Part shown: piece after piece, positions 31,136-41,011 of the stretch
Layout: each line of letters starts with the position of its first letter
Position numbering within the stretch: position 1 is the first letter of the stretch
Source: Silvania hatchlandensis
GTDB taxonomy: Bacteria; Pseudomonadota; Gammaproteobacteria; Enterobacterales; Enterobacteriaceae
DNA length: 64,000 bases
Direction: 5' to 3'
Assembly (NCBI RefSeq): GCF_025564065.1
Contig: NZ_JAMGZK010000050.1
Coordinates: 124,001 to 188,000, forward strand
The notes under the pieces: generated by a model
Databases searched by the model: none
The model's input: the letters and a program-made list of their open reading frames with translations, nothing else
Told to the model about the DNA's origin: nothing
Program-made: the position numbers and the translations under genes

Positions 31136-32137
31136 TCACCCCACCCGAATCTCCATCACCGCATAGACCCCATCTTTCGGCACTATCACCGTCACGTTTT
31201 CCACCGGGATACCCGCCGCGAGATGGATATCCTGCAGCTGCTGCAGCGTACGCGGGAAGATCGGCGTCCAGCCAATGCAGCGCAGGGCAAAATCAATTTG
31301 CGGGCTGCTGGTCAGCATGTTGGAGACCACGATCGCGCCGCCGGGCTTAATCAGCCGCAGAATGTGTTTCAGAAACGTCACCGCATCGGTGTCGTTGAAA
31401 TACTCGAAAATCCCCAGCGCATCCACCAGCTCGACGTGGCCTTCGCCCAGCTCCTGCACCAGATCGTCGCTGCGGATCAGGGCGTGGATCAGATTGCGCT
31501 CCAGGACAGTTACCTGCTCCCCGATTGTCAGCCCTTCAGCGGCGGCCATTTTCTTCGCCCACTGCAGAGAGACAGGATCGTAATCCACCAGCGTCAGATG
31601 CACTTTTTGCCCGTCCAGATGCGCGTTGCGCAGCGCCTCCAGCACCGGGATCGCCGCCCCGCTGGCGAGGCTGACCCAGGCGTTGTCGATGTCATTTCGC
31701 AGATAGTTTTCTGCCAGCACGGCCAGCACCCGCGCGCGGGAGCGGATACCGATGGCATCGTTGGCGTGGATAAACCACTGGCGGCTGTTGGAGTCCATCC
31801 GGGTGCCGTCGGGGAGATGCTCATCCAGCGGATTCTGGATGGCGTACAGCGCCAGCGCCGTCGGTACCAGCCGGGTGCGCCAGGCGACGACCGCCGGACG
31901 GGTGGCAAAAGCCTCCTCAGACCAGCGGTGTTGACAGCTAATGGTCACATCGCCGCTGGCGTCCTTTTTCACAATCGGCGGCTTCAGCTGCGGGTCGGCT
32001 TTTAACGCCTTATCAAAAGCATTTAGCTCGCGGGTCACTTCGTCTTTCATCGGCCAGCTGTCGCTGACATCCGGAAATGACGCGCTGTAAATGGTCATGG
32101 TGCGCGGCGCAGTACCGCGAAAAGGTTGCCAGTGCAT
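31136..32137 (-). CDS. Class I SAM-dependent methyltransferase
   Basis: A 333-aa protein with a Rossmann methyltransferase core in the middle: motif I is the weakly canonical SLASGAAIPVLEAL, followed by the acidic strand LTLVDYDPVSLQWAK, then ELVDALGIFEYFND and LKPGGAIVVSNML. The N-terminal 130 residues are not recognised. The substrate is unknown. GGGGAG stands nine bases before the start. It lies 75 bp beyond the blc stop on the same strand, so it may be read through from blc. Confidence 0.7.
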   Translation of the reverse strand: MHWQPFRGTAPRTMTIYSASFPDVSDSWPMKDEVTRELNAFDKALKADPQLKPPIVKKDASGDVTISCQHRWSEEAFATRPAVVAWRTRLVPTALALYAIQNPLDEHLPDGTRMDSNSRQWFIHANDAIGIRSRARVLAVLAENYLRNDIDNAWVSLASGAAIPVLEALRNAHLDGQKVHLTLVDYDPVSLQWAKKMAAAEGLTIGEQVTVLERNLIHALIRSDDLVQELGEGHVELVDALGIFEYFNDTDAVTFLKHILRLIKPGGAIVVSNMLTSSPQIDFALRCIGWTPIFPRTLQQLQDIHLAAGIPVENVTVIVPKDGVYAVMEIRVG

Positions 32138-32212
32138 ATGTTCATCTCCCCTGTGCCCTCAGGGAAGTCTAGTCACTTCCCCGAAGAGGGCCCCAGGAAG
32201 AAAGCACGATCT

Positions 32213-32737
32213 TTACTGCTTCACCCAGACCAGTTCATCAACCTTGAAACCCAGGCCGCGCGCGGTATTGAGGTAATCTTGTTTCACCGCATCCGGAATG
32301 GTTGGCGTGCGCGACAAAATCCACAGATAGTCGCGGTTCGGGCCGCTGACCAGCGCGTACTGGTAGTCATCGTCCAGCTTGATGACGTTATACCCGCCAT
32401 AGAACGGGCCGAAGAATGAGACCTTCAGCGCTGCGGTGGTCGGAGCGCCGGTGAAGGAGGCTTTACCCTCGCTCTCATTCCATTTGCGCTTCATCGGATC
32501 GTATCCCCGGTTGAGCACGCTGATCCCGCCGTCGCTGCGCTTACCGTAGGTGGCGGTCACTTGCTCCAGACCGCGCTCAAAGCGGTTTTCCAGACGAGCA
32601 ACTTCGTACCACTTGCCCAGATAGCGGCTGGCATCAAAGCCCGTAATGGGCTGCACGCCTTTGGGCGGCGTGGGGGATTTACAGGCAACCAGGGTCAACG
32701 CAATGGCGACACCGGTCACAACAGGCCATAGTTTCAT
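32213..32737 (-). CDS. blc: Outer-membrane lipocalin Blc
   Basis: A 174-aa bacterial lipocalin lipoprotein. The signal peptide ends in the lipobox LVAC (Cys19); Lys follows, so it should be sorted to the outer membrane. The lipocalin motif YLGKWYEVARLENRFERGL is followed by the barrel strands SFFGPFYGGYNVIKLD and DYLWILSRTPTI. Blc binds lysophospholipids and is stress induced. The start at 32737 has AAGGAA at the right distance, better than the MKGIL extension. It is divergent from a MerR regulator. Confidence 0.96.
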   Translation of the reverse strand: MKLWPVVTGVAIALTLVACKSPTPPKGVQPITGFDASRYLGKWYEVARLENRFERGLEQVTATYGKRSDGGISVLNRGYDPMKRKWNESEGKASFTGAPTTAALKVSFFGPFYGGYNVIKLDDDYQYALVSGPNRDYLWILSRTPTIPDAVKQDYLNTARGLGFKVDELVWVKQ

Positions 32738-32854
32738 CAGAATTCCTTTCATTTGCGCGGTTGGAATTAAAGTGTAGTGCAGCGCGGTGGCGCTTCATCC
32801 CGCCGGGAAATATTCGTAGTATATTAAGATTATTCCTCCTCTTCGGGTGCAGGC

Positions 32855-33580
32855 ATGGCTTACTCCATCGGCGAATTCGCCAGACTCAGCGGGATCACCG
32901 CCACTACCTTGCGGGCGTGGCAGCGTCGCTACGGTTTACTCAAGCCGCAGCGCACCGAGGGCGGCCATCGCCAGTACAGCGAAGAGGACGTCCAGCAGGC
33001 GATGAAAATCCTCGACTGGGTGAAAAAAGGCGTGCCGATCGGCCAGGTGAAGCCGCTGCTGGGACGTCCGGTACCGGGCCGCACCAATAACTGGCAAACG
33101 CTGCAACAGAACATGCTGCAACGTCTGCAGGCGGGAAAAATCGATTCCCTGCGCCAGCTGATTTACGATGCGGGTCGCGAGTACCCGCGACCGGAGCTGG
33201 TCGCAAACGTCTTGCGCCCGCTTCGCAGTCAGGTGTCGGCCAACGTACCCGCCGCCATGACTCTGCGCGAGATCCTCGATGGCATCATCATCGCCTACAC
33301 CTCGTTTTGCCTTGAGGGCGATAAAAAAGCGGCAGGCGACAACGTCCTGCTCAGCGGCTGGCACCTGAACGATCCATGCGAAATCTGGCTCGAAGCCTTA
33401 ACCCGCACCGGTCAGGGCCACCGTATTGATATCCTGCCCATTCCCCCTGCCACCCTGGCCCCGGAAATTTTTCCGGACCGTAAATGGCTGTTAGTCACCC
33501 GCGGTAAACTCACCGCCGCGCGCAAAAAGCAGGTTGAACAGTGGCAGCAGCAGCTTTCCCTTGAGGTGATTATCCTCTGA
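32855..33580 (+). CDS. MerR-family regulator, MlrA/BluR-like
   Basis: A 241-aa protein with a MerR winged helix at residues 1-70 (YSIGEFARLSGITATTLRAWQRRYGLLKPQRTEGGHR). This is the hallmark of the MlrA/BluR/LitR group. The C-terminal half keeps the length of a cobalamin-binding module but has no ExxHxxG motif, so it should not bind B12, as in MlrA and BluR. It is divergent from blc. It is probably not MlrA itself, whose gene lies elsewhere in enterobacteria. Confidence 0.8.
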   Translation: MAYSIGEFARLSGITATTLRAWQRRYGLLKPQRTEGGHRQYSEEDVQQAMKILDWVKKGVPIGQVKPLLGRPVPGRTNNWQTLQQNMLQRLQAGKIDSLRQLIYDAGREYPRPELVANVLRPLRSQVSANVPAAMTLREILDGIIIAYTSFCLEGDKKAAGDNVLLSGWHLNDPCEIWLEALTRTGQGHRIDILPIPPATLAPEIFPDRKWLLVTRGKLTAARKKQVEQWQQQLSLEVIIL

Positions 33581-33679
33581 TTATTTTCTCCTGCGGGAGT
33601 TGTCACAGAAAGTTGAATATTTTCCTGCTCCGGGAGTGCTAACGTTTTCCTGTCACTTACCACTTCACAGGAAAACATC

Positions 33680-34090
33680 ATGAAAAAAACGCTCCCTCTG
33701 TTGGCCCTTGCCTCACTGGCCTTTGCCCCTGTCGCCTTTAGCGCCCCTGTCGGCACCCTGAGCGTGCATATTCTTGACCAGCAAACCGGTACCCCGCCAC
33801 CGGGCGTTACCGTCACGCTGGAGAAACAGCAGCAGGATACGTGGACACCGCTTGCCAGCGGCAAAACGGACCAGGATGGCCGGATTAAATCGCTCTATCC
33901 TGCCGATCAGGATATGCAGCCCGGCGTGTACAAAGTGACGTTCAACACTGCGAATTACTTCCATGCGAACAAGCTGGAATCGTTCTTCCCGGAAATCCCG
34001 GTGCTGTTTACCGTCACCCGCACCAACGAAAAGCTGCACATTCCTCTTCTGCTCAGCCAGTACGGTTACTCGACCTACAAGGGCAGTTAA
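33680..34090 (+). CDS. hiuH: 5-hydroxyisourate hydrolase, periplasmic
   Basis: A 136-aa transthyretin-like enzyme that converts 5-hydroxyisourate to OHCU in urate breakdown. The signal peptide (about 1-21, cleaved near AFSA) sends it to the periplasm. Catalytic elements are present: the first His in SVHILDQQTG, Arg in DGRIKSL and His in LHIPLLLSQYGYSTY. The highly conserved C-terminal tetrapeptide YRGS reads YKGS. No other urate genes adjoin it, which is also true of E. coli. Confidence 0.94.
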   Translation: MKKTLPLLALASLAFAPVAFSAPVGTLSVHILDQQTGTPPPGVTVTLEKQQQDTWTPLASGKTDQDGRIKSLYPADQDMQPGVYKVTFNTANYFHANKLESFFPEIPVLFTVTRTNEKLHIPLLLSQYGYSTYKGS

Positions 34091-34192
34091 AAGTCATTGA
34101 TAAATATTAATAATAAAAAGTAGCCTCGGCAATACCTGGACAAAACAGACATGTTGTGTAAGTTTTAAGTATAACCTCTGGAGGTGTACACC

Positions 34193-35152
34193 ATGACAAC
34201 AAAACCTGTACTGGGTATTAGCGGATGCTTGACCGGGTCCGCCGTTCGCTTCGACGGCGGACATAAGCGGATGGGCTTTGTCATGGATGAACTGTCCCAG
34301 TGGGTCACCTTCCGGCCGGTTTGTCCGGAAATGGCAATCGGTCTGCCGACCCCGCGCCCGGCGCTGCACCTCACGAAGATCGCCCCCGGCGAAATCAGCA
34401 TGCGTTTTTGCCATGCCCCTTTTGATGACGTCACGCAAAAAATGGCGGATTTTACGGCAGATTACCTGCCTAAAATCGGCGATCTTGCGGGTTTTATCGT
34501 CTGTGCCAAATCTCCCAGCTGCGGGATGGAGCGGGTGCGGCTGTACAATGAAAACGGAGATCGCGGGGCAAAAGAGGGCATCGGTTTGTTCACCGCCGCC
34601 CTGCTGGAGATGTACCCCTGGCTGCCGGTAGAAGAAGACGGCCGCCTGCACGACCCGGCGTTACGCGAGAGCTTTATCGAGCGCATTTTTGCTCTCTACG
34701 AGCTCAACACTCTGCGGGCAAACGGCTTAACCCGCCGCGCGCTGCTGGACTATCATAGCCGCTACAAACTGCAGCTTCTGGCCCACGATCAGCCGGGCTA
34801 TCGTGAGATCGGTCCGTTTGTCGCTCGCATGCACGAGTGGGACAGCCTTGAGGAATTTTTTGTCGCCTACCGGGCAAAGCTGATGGCGATCCTCAAACAG
34901 CCCGCCTCGCGCAAGAACCACACCAATGTGCTGATGCACATCCAGGGCTATTTCCGCGAGCAACTCAACACCCGTCGACGCACGGAGTTAAGCGAGGTGA
35001 TCCTCAGCTACCGCAACGGGCTGCTGCCGCTTCTCGCCCCCATCACCCTGCTGAAGCACTATCTGGCGGAGTACCCGGATAAATATCTGCAGACGCAAAA
35101 CTACTTCACCCCCTATCCCGACGCGCTGGGATTGCGGCTGGCGGTAGCCTGA
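34193..35152 (+). CDS. YbgA-like DUF523-DUF1722 protein
   Basis: A 319-aa two-domain protein. Residues about 1-155 are DUF523 (GISGCLTGSAVRFDGGHKR, CAKSPSCG), with conserved cysteines suggesting metal or sulfur chemistry. Residues about 180-315 are DUF1722, homologous to E. coli YbgA (NTLRANGLTRRALLDYHSRYKLQLLAHDQ). A strong GGAGGT site sets the ATG; an in-frame GTG nine bases earlier is less likely. It is often beside photolyase in other bacteria, but none is here. Function is not established. Confidence 0.85.
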   Translation: MTTKPVLGISGCLTGSAVRFDGGHKRMGFVMDELSQWVTFRPVCPEMAIGLPTPRPALHLTKIAPGEISMRFCHAPFDDVTQKMADFTADYLPKIGDLAGFIVCAKSPSCGMERVRLYNENGDRGAKEGIGLFTAALLEMYPWLPVEEDGRLHDPALRESFIERIFALYELNTLRANGLTRRALLDYHSRYKLQLLAHDQPGYREIGPFVARMHEWDSLEEFFVAYRAKLMAILKQPASRKNHTNVLMHIQGYFREQLNTRRRTELSEVILSYRNGLLPLLAPITLLKHYLAEYPDKYLQTQNYFTPYPDALGLRLAVA

Positions 35153-35209
35153 CCGTAAAAATGCGAAGGCCCCATTGACCTAAAGAGGCCCCAACCAGTA
35201 CCCCTTTTA

Positions 35210-35238
35210 GACGACACCCTCACTGTCGTCTTTTTTTT
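35210..35238 (+). terminator. Strong intrinsic terminator after the YbgA-like gene
   Basis: GACGACA (35210-35216) pairs perfectly with TGTCGTC (35224-35230) around a 7-base loop, followed by eight T residues. Confidence 0.92.
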
Positions 35239-35336
35239 GCACTTTGCTTATAACACTGTGATTCCGTACGGTTTTAAACCGTAAGGCTGGACACGCCGAG
35301 GATGGCGCGGCTGGGGTAATGCCGGGTGGATCCGAC

Positions 35337-36290
35337 CTACAGTCGCGTGCGGAAGGTTTTCCGCCACTCCGCCGGGCTGACGCCAAAGCGCGCTTTAAAC
35401 TGCTGTCTGTAGGTCACCGCAGAAAGAAACCCTACCTGCTCCGCCACCGTGTCGATCGGCAGCGTGCCTGCCTCGAGCAATAGCTGGCTGCGGCGCAGGC
35501 GTTCAGCAGTAAGCCACCCGGCGACGCTCATGCCGGTCGCTTTCATAAAGTGGCGGGTCAGCGTGCGGCGACTCATCGCGACTCTCTCCGCCAGTGCATC
35601 CAGACTCAGTGGCTGGGCGATATTGCGCTGGAGGTAATCGATCAGGCTGTTAATGCGTGCATCGCGGGTATTTTCAGGTACCGGCTGGGCGATGTACTGC
35701 GCCTGTCCGCCCTCGCGATGCGGTGGAACGATCATCCGTCGGGCAATCTGGTTCGCCACCGTGCTGCCAAAACGTTGACGAATAATGTACAGACAGCAAT
35801 CCAGCGCCGCCGCGGTACCTGCGGAAGTAATAATGCGGTCGTCATCGACGTACAGGGCATTGATATCCAGTGCGACCGCCGGGAACAACGACTGGAACTG
35901 TCGTTCAAACTCCCAGTGGGTCGCGGCCCGTTTACCGTCCAGAATACCCGCGTAACCCAGTACAAACGCCCCAAGACACAGCCCGACAATCTCCGCGCCG
36001 TGATTTCTCGCCTGCACCAGGCTGTCGAGCAACGTCTGCGGCGGGCGATGGAGGACGTGCGCCCAGTAAGGTACCACCACAATATCTGCCCGCCCGATGG
36101 CGCTAAAGTCGTCCGTCGCATTCAGGGCGAAACCGTCGCGGGAGGTCAGCATTCCCGGCGTTTCGGCGCAGATGCGCACATCAAAGCGCTTTTCGCCGCT
36201 GATGCTGTCACCGAACAAAATGCAGGGCACAGAGTAGTGAAAGGGGCTGAACCCGTCGACGGCGACAATCGCCACAGTTGTTAACTTCAC
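35337..36290 (-). CDS. GlxA/FtrA-type regulator (DJ-1 domain plus AraC HTH)
   Basis: A 317-aa protein whose N-terminal 180 residues form a DJ-1/PfpI amidotransferase-like fold (GLCLGAFVLGYAGILDGKRAATHW, with the nucleophile-elbow Cys) and whose C-terminal 110 residues carry two AraC-type HTH motifs (RVAMSRRTLTRHFMKATGMS). This architecture senses small metabolites. It lies 26 bp downstream of no same-strand partner but precedes nothing obvious; the MBL hydrolase upstream on the same strand ends 26 bp from its start and may be cotranscribed. Confidence 0.85.
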   Translation of the reverse strand: MKLTTVAIVAVDGFSPFHYSVPCILFGDSISGEKRFDVRICAETPGMLTSRDGFALNATDDFSAIGRADIVVVPYWAHVLHRPPQTLLDSLVQARNHGAEIVGLCLGAFVLGYAGILDGKRAATHWEFERQFQSLFPAVALDINALYVDDDRIITSAGTAAALDCCLYIIRQRFGSTVANQIARRMIVPPHREGGQAQYIAQPVPENTRDARINSLIDYLQRNIAQPLSLDALAERVAMSRRTLTRHFMKATGMSVAGWLTAERLRRSQLLLEAGTLPIDTVAEQVGFLSAVTYRQQFKARFGVSPAEWRKTFRTRL

Positions 36291-36316
36291 TCGGTTCTCC
36301 TCTGCCCGGATTCTGC

Positions 36317-37096
36317 TCAGACTATAACGCTTTCTCCATCCTGCGGAATGGTGACTGCATCGCCAATCAGGTTTGCATCAACATATTCCCGCAGCGCGCT
36401 ACGCGTCAGCAGGCAGTGATTGATCGCCTCCATATGGACGGCGACGATTCTGGCCTGCGGCAGCAGGTAGTGCACGTTCAGCACATCCTCCGCGCCCATA
36501 ATGATCGGCCCAAAGCCGATCACGTGCGCGTAGCCAGCATTCAATACCACCACGTCCGGCTGATGTAGCGCCAGGTCGGCGGCCACTTCCGGGCGCAAAA
36601 TGGTGTCACCCGCAATCAGCAGCGTTTTCTCGTCAGGATGGCGAAATACCACGCCGCAGGCCTCGCCGAGGCGTTCTGCCAGCTCCGGCACGGCGTAGGC
36701 GCGGTCGGTGCCGTGCTGCCCTCCGTGGGTTTTGCTTAGCTGGATCCCGTCAAAATAGCTATTGTCGGTCAGTACCGTCAGATGGGTGAAACCCTGGCTC
36801 TGCAGCAGCTGTGCGTCATGCTCATGCTGCACGAAAATCGGTTTGTCTTTAGCCAGCAGCTCGATAGCGTACTGATCCCAGTGGTCGTCATGGGTGTGGG
36901 TCACGATCACCGCATCAACATCCAGCAGGGTGTCGACAGCAAAAGGCAGTTCAACCATCGGGTTGCGGATCTCAGCGCGGGCGGTGCCTGGGAAACCAGG
37001 ATAGGCATCCTTTGGTGCCAGCAATGGGTCAATCAAAAAGCGCTTACCTGCGTAGGTGATTAGCTGTGTGGCGTTACGAATGTGAGTGATGTTCAT
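36317..37096 (-). CDS. Metallo-beta-lactamase-fold hydrolase
   Basis: A 259-aa MBL-fold protein with the metal motif THTHDDHWD (HxHxDH, about residues 66-74) and later ligands in GDT and HMEAINH. The pattern resembles UlaG-like and YtkL-like hydrolases. The substrate is unknown. It is first in a possible two-gene operon with the GlxA-type regulator. Confidence 0.85.
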   Translation of the reverse strand: MNITHIRNATQLITYAGKRFLIDPLLAPKDAYPGFPGTARAEIRNPMVELPFAVDTLLDVDAVIVTHTHDDHWDQYAIELLAKDKPIFVQHEHDAQLLQSQGFTHLTVLTDNSYFDGIQLSKTHGGQHGTDRAYAVPELAERLGEACGVVFRHPDEKTLLIAGDTILRPEVAADLALHQPDVVVLNAGYAHVIGFGPIIMGAEDVLNVHYLLPQARIVAVHMEAINHCLLTRSALREYVDANLIGDAVTIPQDGESVIV

Positions 37097-37238
37097 GGCG
37101 GTTCTCCGGTGTGTTATGCCGAAAGGATAGCCGGAGGAGAGGTATCAGGATGTGGGCAAAAGGGCATTAAGCGATGGGATCGGGCCAACGTTGCTAACGT
37201 ATGATGCCGGGTGCAATTTCCGGCACAACCATGCTAGA

Positions 37239-37265
37239 TTAATAAAAGTTATTAACTGTTATTAA
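37239..37265 (+). promoter_or_regulatory. Operator-like heptamer array before parDE
   Basis: TTAATAA (37239-37245) and TTATTAA (37249-37255) form an inverted repeat with a 3-base spacer. A second TTATTAA follows at 37259-37265, so three heptamers sit 10 bp apart, one helical turn. This is a plausible RHH antitoxin operator just ahead of the antitoxin start. Confidence 0.65.
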
Positions 37266-37277
37266 ACGAGGCCAGCA

Positions 37278-37526
37278 ATGCGATCGCATGCTAAACAGAC
37301 CATCAGCGCACAAATCCCTGTAGAACTGGCGTTGGCTATCGAAAAATTGGCCCAGGAGTTGGACCGTTCAAAAAGCTGGATCATTAAAGAGGCGCTAACG
37401 TTTATGCTGGCAGAGCGGGAACGCCGACATAACGATATCCTGTCAGGGCTTGCGGATGTCGATGCCGGACGGGTAGTCAGCCACTCAGAGATTGTGGATT
37501 TTGCGGCACGCCTGAAAAAAGAGTAA
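37278..37526 (+). CDS. RHH (CopG/ParD-like) antitoxin
   Basis: An 82-aa ribbon-helix-helix protein: strand TISAQIPVELALAIEKLAQEL, then DRSKSWIIKEALTFML, and an acidic C-terminal tail (DVDAGRVVSHSEIVDFAARL) that would wrap the toxin. It lies three bases ahead of a RelE/ParE toxin. Autoregulation through the upstream heptamers is inferred. Confidence 0.9.
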   Translation: MRSHAKQTISAQIPVELALAIEKLAQELDRSKSWIIKEALTFMLAERERRHNDILSGLADVDAGRVVSHSEIVDFAARLKKE

Positions 37527-37529
37527 TTC

Positions 37530-37805
37530 ATGGAAATATTCTGGACACGGAAAGCTCAGGACGATCTTGAACGGATTTATCAGTTTGCCATGCAGTACAG
37601 CCGCAAGCATGCTAACGACATACTCGACAGACTTATCGAAGGCACGACAAGCCTCGGGAATTGCCCTGCAATGGGCGTTTACCTGACCCGCTATCAACCG
37701 CGCGAAGTCAGGAAAATGATCTTCGATGAATATGAAGTGCATTATGAAATACGGGGCACTGCGATTTATATTGTCGACCTCTGGCATCGCCGGGAGGATC
37801 GCTAG
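37530..37805 (+). CDS. ParE/RelE-superfamily toxin
   Basis: A 91-aa toxin with the ParE pattern: WTRKAQDDLERIYQFAMQYS at the start, LGNCPAMGVYLTRYQPREVRKMIFDEYEVHYEI in the core and IYIVDLWHRRED at the end. ParE-type toxins poison gyrase while RelE-types cut mRNA; sequence alone does not decide which. It pairs with the RHH antitoxin upstream. Confidence 0.9.
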   Translation: MEIFWTRKAQDDLERIYQFAMQYSRKHANDILDRLIEGTTSLGNCPAMGVYLTRYQPREVRKMIFDEYEVHYEIRGTAIYIVDLWHRREDR

Positions 37806-37823
37806 CGCCCCATATGCGTTCAG

Positions 37824-38624
37824 TTACCAGCCCGGCACTGCCCCGCCGTTAAAGATAGTCTCTGCCGCCTTCGCCACTTCCGGCGACTGATACGACTGGA
37901 TAAACTCCTTCACGTTCTGCGCCTCTTTGTTCTCTTCACGTGTCACGATGATATTCACATACGGCGAGTTTTTGTCTTCGATAAAGACGCTGTCATGCAC
38001 CGGCGACAGCCCGGTTTGCTGGAGATAGGTGGTGCTGATAATCGCCACATCCACTTTCGGATCGTCCAGCACGCGCGGCAGTTGCGCCCCTTCCAGCTCC
38101 ATAATTTTCAGGTTACGCGGGTTCGCGGTGATATCCAGCGCCGTCGGCAGCAGGCCGGTATCCGGCTTCAGGGTGATCAGCTTTTCGTTTTGCAACAATA
38201 GCAGCGCGCGGCCCAGGTTGGTGGGGTCGTTCGGGATGGCGATGGTCGCGCCGTCTTTCAGCTCGGTCACCGATTTGATCTTGCGGGAATAGCCCGCCAT
38301 CGGGAACACAAAGGTATTGCCGACCGCTACCAGCTTGTAGCCGTGGGCCTTATTATCTTCGGCCAGGAACGGACGGTGCTGGAAGACGTTGGCATCCAGT
38401 TCGCCGTGGCTTGTCGCATCGTTTGGCAGCAGCGAGCCGCTGAATCCCACCAGCTCCACGTCGAGGCCGAATTTCTCCTTCGCCACTTTTTTGGCCACTT
38501 CTGCCACGTCCTGCTCGGCACCGTTAATCACGCCAACTTTGATGTGTTTAGCATCGCCGCCGCTTTGGTCACAGCCCGCCAGTATCAGACCCGCGAGAAG
38601 AACAGCACCCAATCGAAGTTTCAC
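37824..38624 (-). CDS. nlpA: Lipoprotein NlpA (MetQ family)
   Basis: NlpA is an inner-membrane lipoprotein related to the methionine-binding protein MetQ. The 266-aa product has the lipobox LAGC at Cys18 followed by Asp, the signal that keeps lipoproteins in the inner membrane. The mature part is nearly identical to E. coli NlpA (HIKVGVINGAEQDVAEVAKKVAKEKFG). The start is GTG at 38624, eight bases after AAGGAA; an upstream extension to 38759 lacks a signal peptide. It is a single gene, without an ABC partner. Confidence 0.95.
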   Translation of the reverse strand: MKLRLGAVLLAGLILAGCDQSGGDAKHIKVGVINGAEQDVAEVAKKVAKEKFGLDVELVGFSGSLLPNDATSHGELDANVFQHRPFLAEDNKAHGYKLVAVGNTFVFPMAGYSRKIKSVTELKDGATIAIPNDPTNLGRALLLLQNEKLITLKPDTGLLPTALDITANPRNLKIMELEGAQLPRVLDDPKVDVAIISTTYLQQTGLSPVHDSVFIEDKNSPYVNIIVTREENKEAQNVKEFIQSYQSPEVAKAAETIFNGGAVPGW

Positions 38625-38738
38625 CAGACAGTTCCTTTTGATTAATGTTTTATCGACTATATCGACAACGCAGCGGCAGGCGAAAAAACGAAAAGGAATC
38701 AGTAAGAAGGATAAGTTATATGCGCAGGGCGATTGTCG

Positions 38739-38764
38739 GCCCGGTAAGCGTAGCGCCACCGGGC
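38739..38764. repeat. REP palindrome
   Basis: GCCCGGTAAGCG and its partner CGCCACCGGGC form a classic REP hairpin between nlpA and the DHA2 transporter end. It closely matches the second hairpin of the pair at 0.88 kb. Confidence 0.8.
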
Positions 38765-38773
38765 GTCAGGGGG

Positions 38774-40312
<1,539 letters not shown>

Positions 40313-40351
40313 TCAATGAAGTTATGTATTCGGTCAAGGGATCCTCCGCAC

Positions 40352-41011
40352 ATGCCAGCACATAAAGATAATTCCGACCTCAAGCCAGCGGCGCGTCGCC
40401 CCGGGCGACCGCGCGGGAGCAAACCCACCGCCACCAGCCGGGAACAGCTGCTGGATATCGCCCTGAATCTCTTTGCGCGTCAGGGGATTGCCCGCACCTC
40501 GCTCAACGCCATTGCCAAAGAGGCGGGCGTGACGCCGGCGATGCTGCACTACTATTTTAACTCTCGGGAACAGCTGCTGGATGCAATGATCGAAGAGCGT
40601 TTTCTGCCGCTGCGCAGCGCGATCGGGGCGACGTTCAGTACCCATCCGGACGATCCGGTGGCCGCCCTGACCCTGATGGTGAAGCAGCTCGCCGCCCTGG
40701 CCGTCGAGCACGACTGGTTCGCACCGCTGTGGATGCAGGAGGTCATAGGGGAAATGCCGGTGCTGCGATCGCACCTGCAGGCCCGGTTTGGCGATGAGAA
40801 ATATCAGACCACGCTGAATACCCTCGCCCGCTGGCAGCAGGAGGGAAAGCTAAACCGCAATCTGGAGCCGGCGCTGCTGTTCACTACCCTGTTAAGCCTG
40901 GTGCTGGTGCCTTTTTCACGGATGCGTAGTGACGAGAGGTTAAACACCCTCTCGCCGGAGAGCATCGTGCGCCATGCCCTGGCGGTCATTGGCGGTGGGA
41001 TTGGCCCCTAA
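40352..41011 (+). CDS. TetR-family repressor
   Basis: A 219-aa TetR protein. After a basic tail it has the HTH (IAKEAGVTPAMLHYYFNSREQLLDAMI, about residues 50-80) and a helical ligand-binding C-terminal domain. The ATG at 40352 is used; the longer frame would run into the operator. It is divergent from the DHA2 pump it probably controls, and overlaps the end of the convergent acetyltransferase by four bases. Confidence 0.88.
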   Translation: MPAHKDNSDLKPAARRPGRPRGSKPTATSREQLLDIALNLFARQGIARTSLNAIAKEAGVTPAMLHYYFNSREQLLDAMIEERFLPLRSAIGATFSTHPDDPVAALTLMVKQLAALAVEHDWFAPLWMQEVIGEMPVLRSHLQARFGDEKYQTTLNTLARWQQEGKLNRNLEPALLFTTLLSLVLVPFSRMRSDERLNTLSPESIVRHALAVIGGGIGP

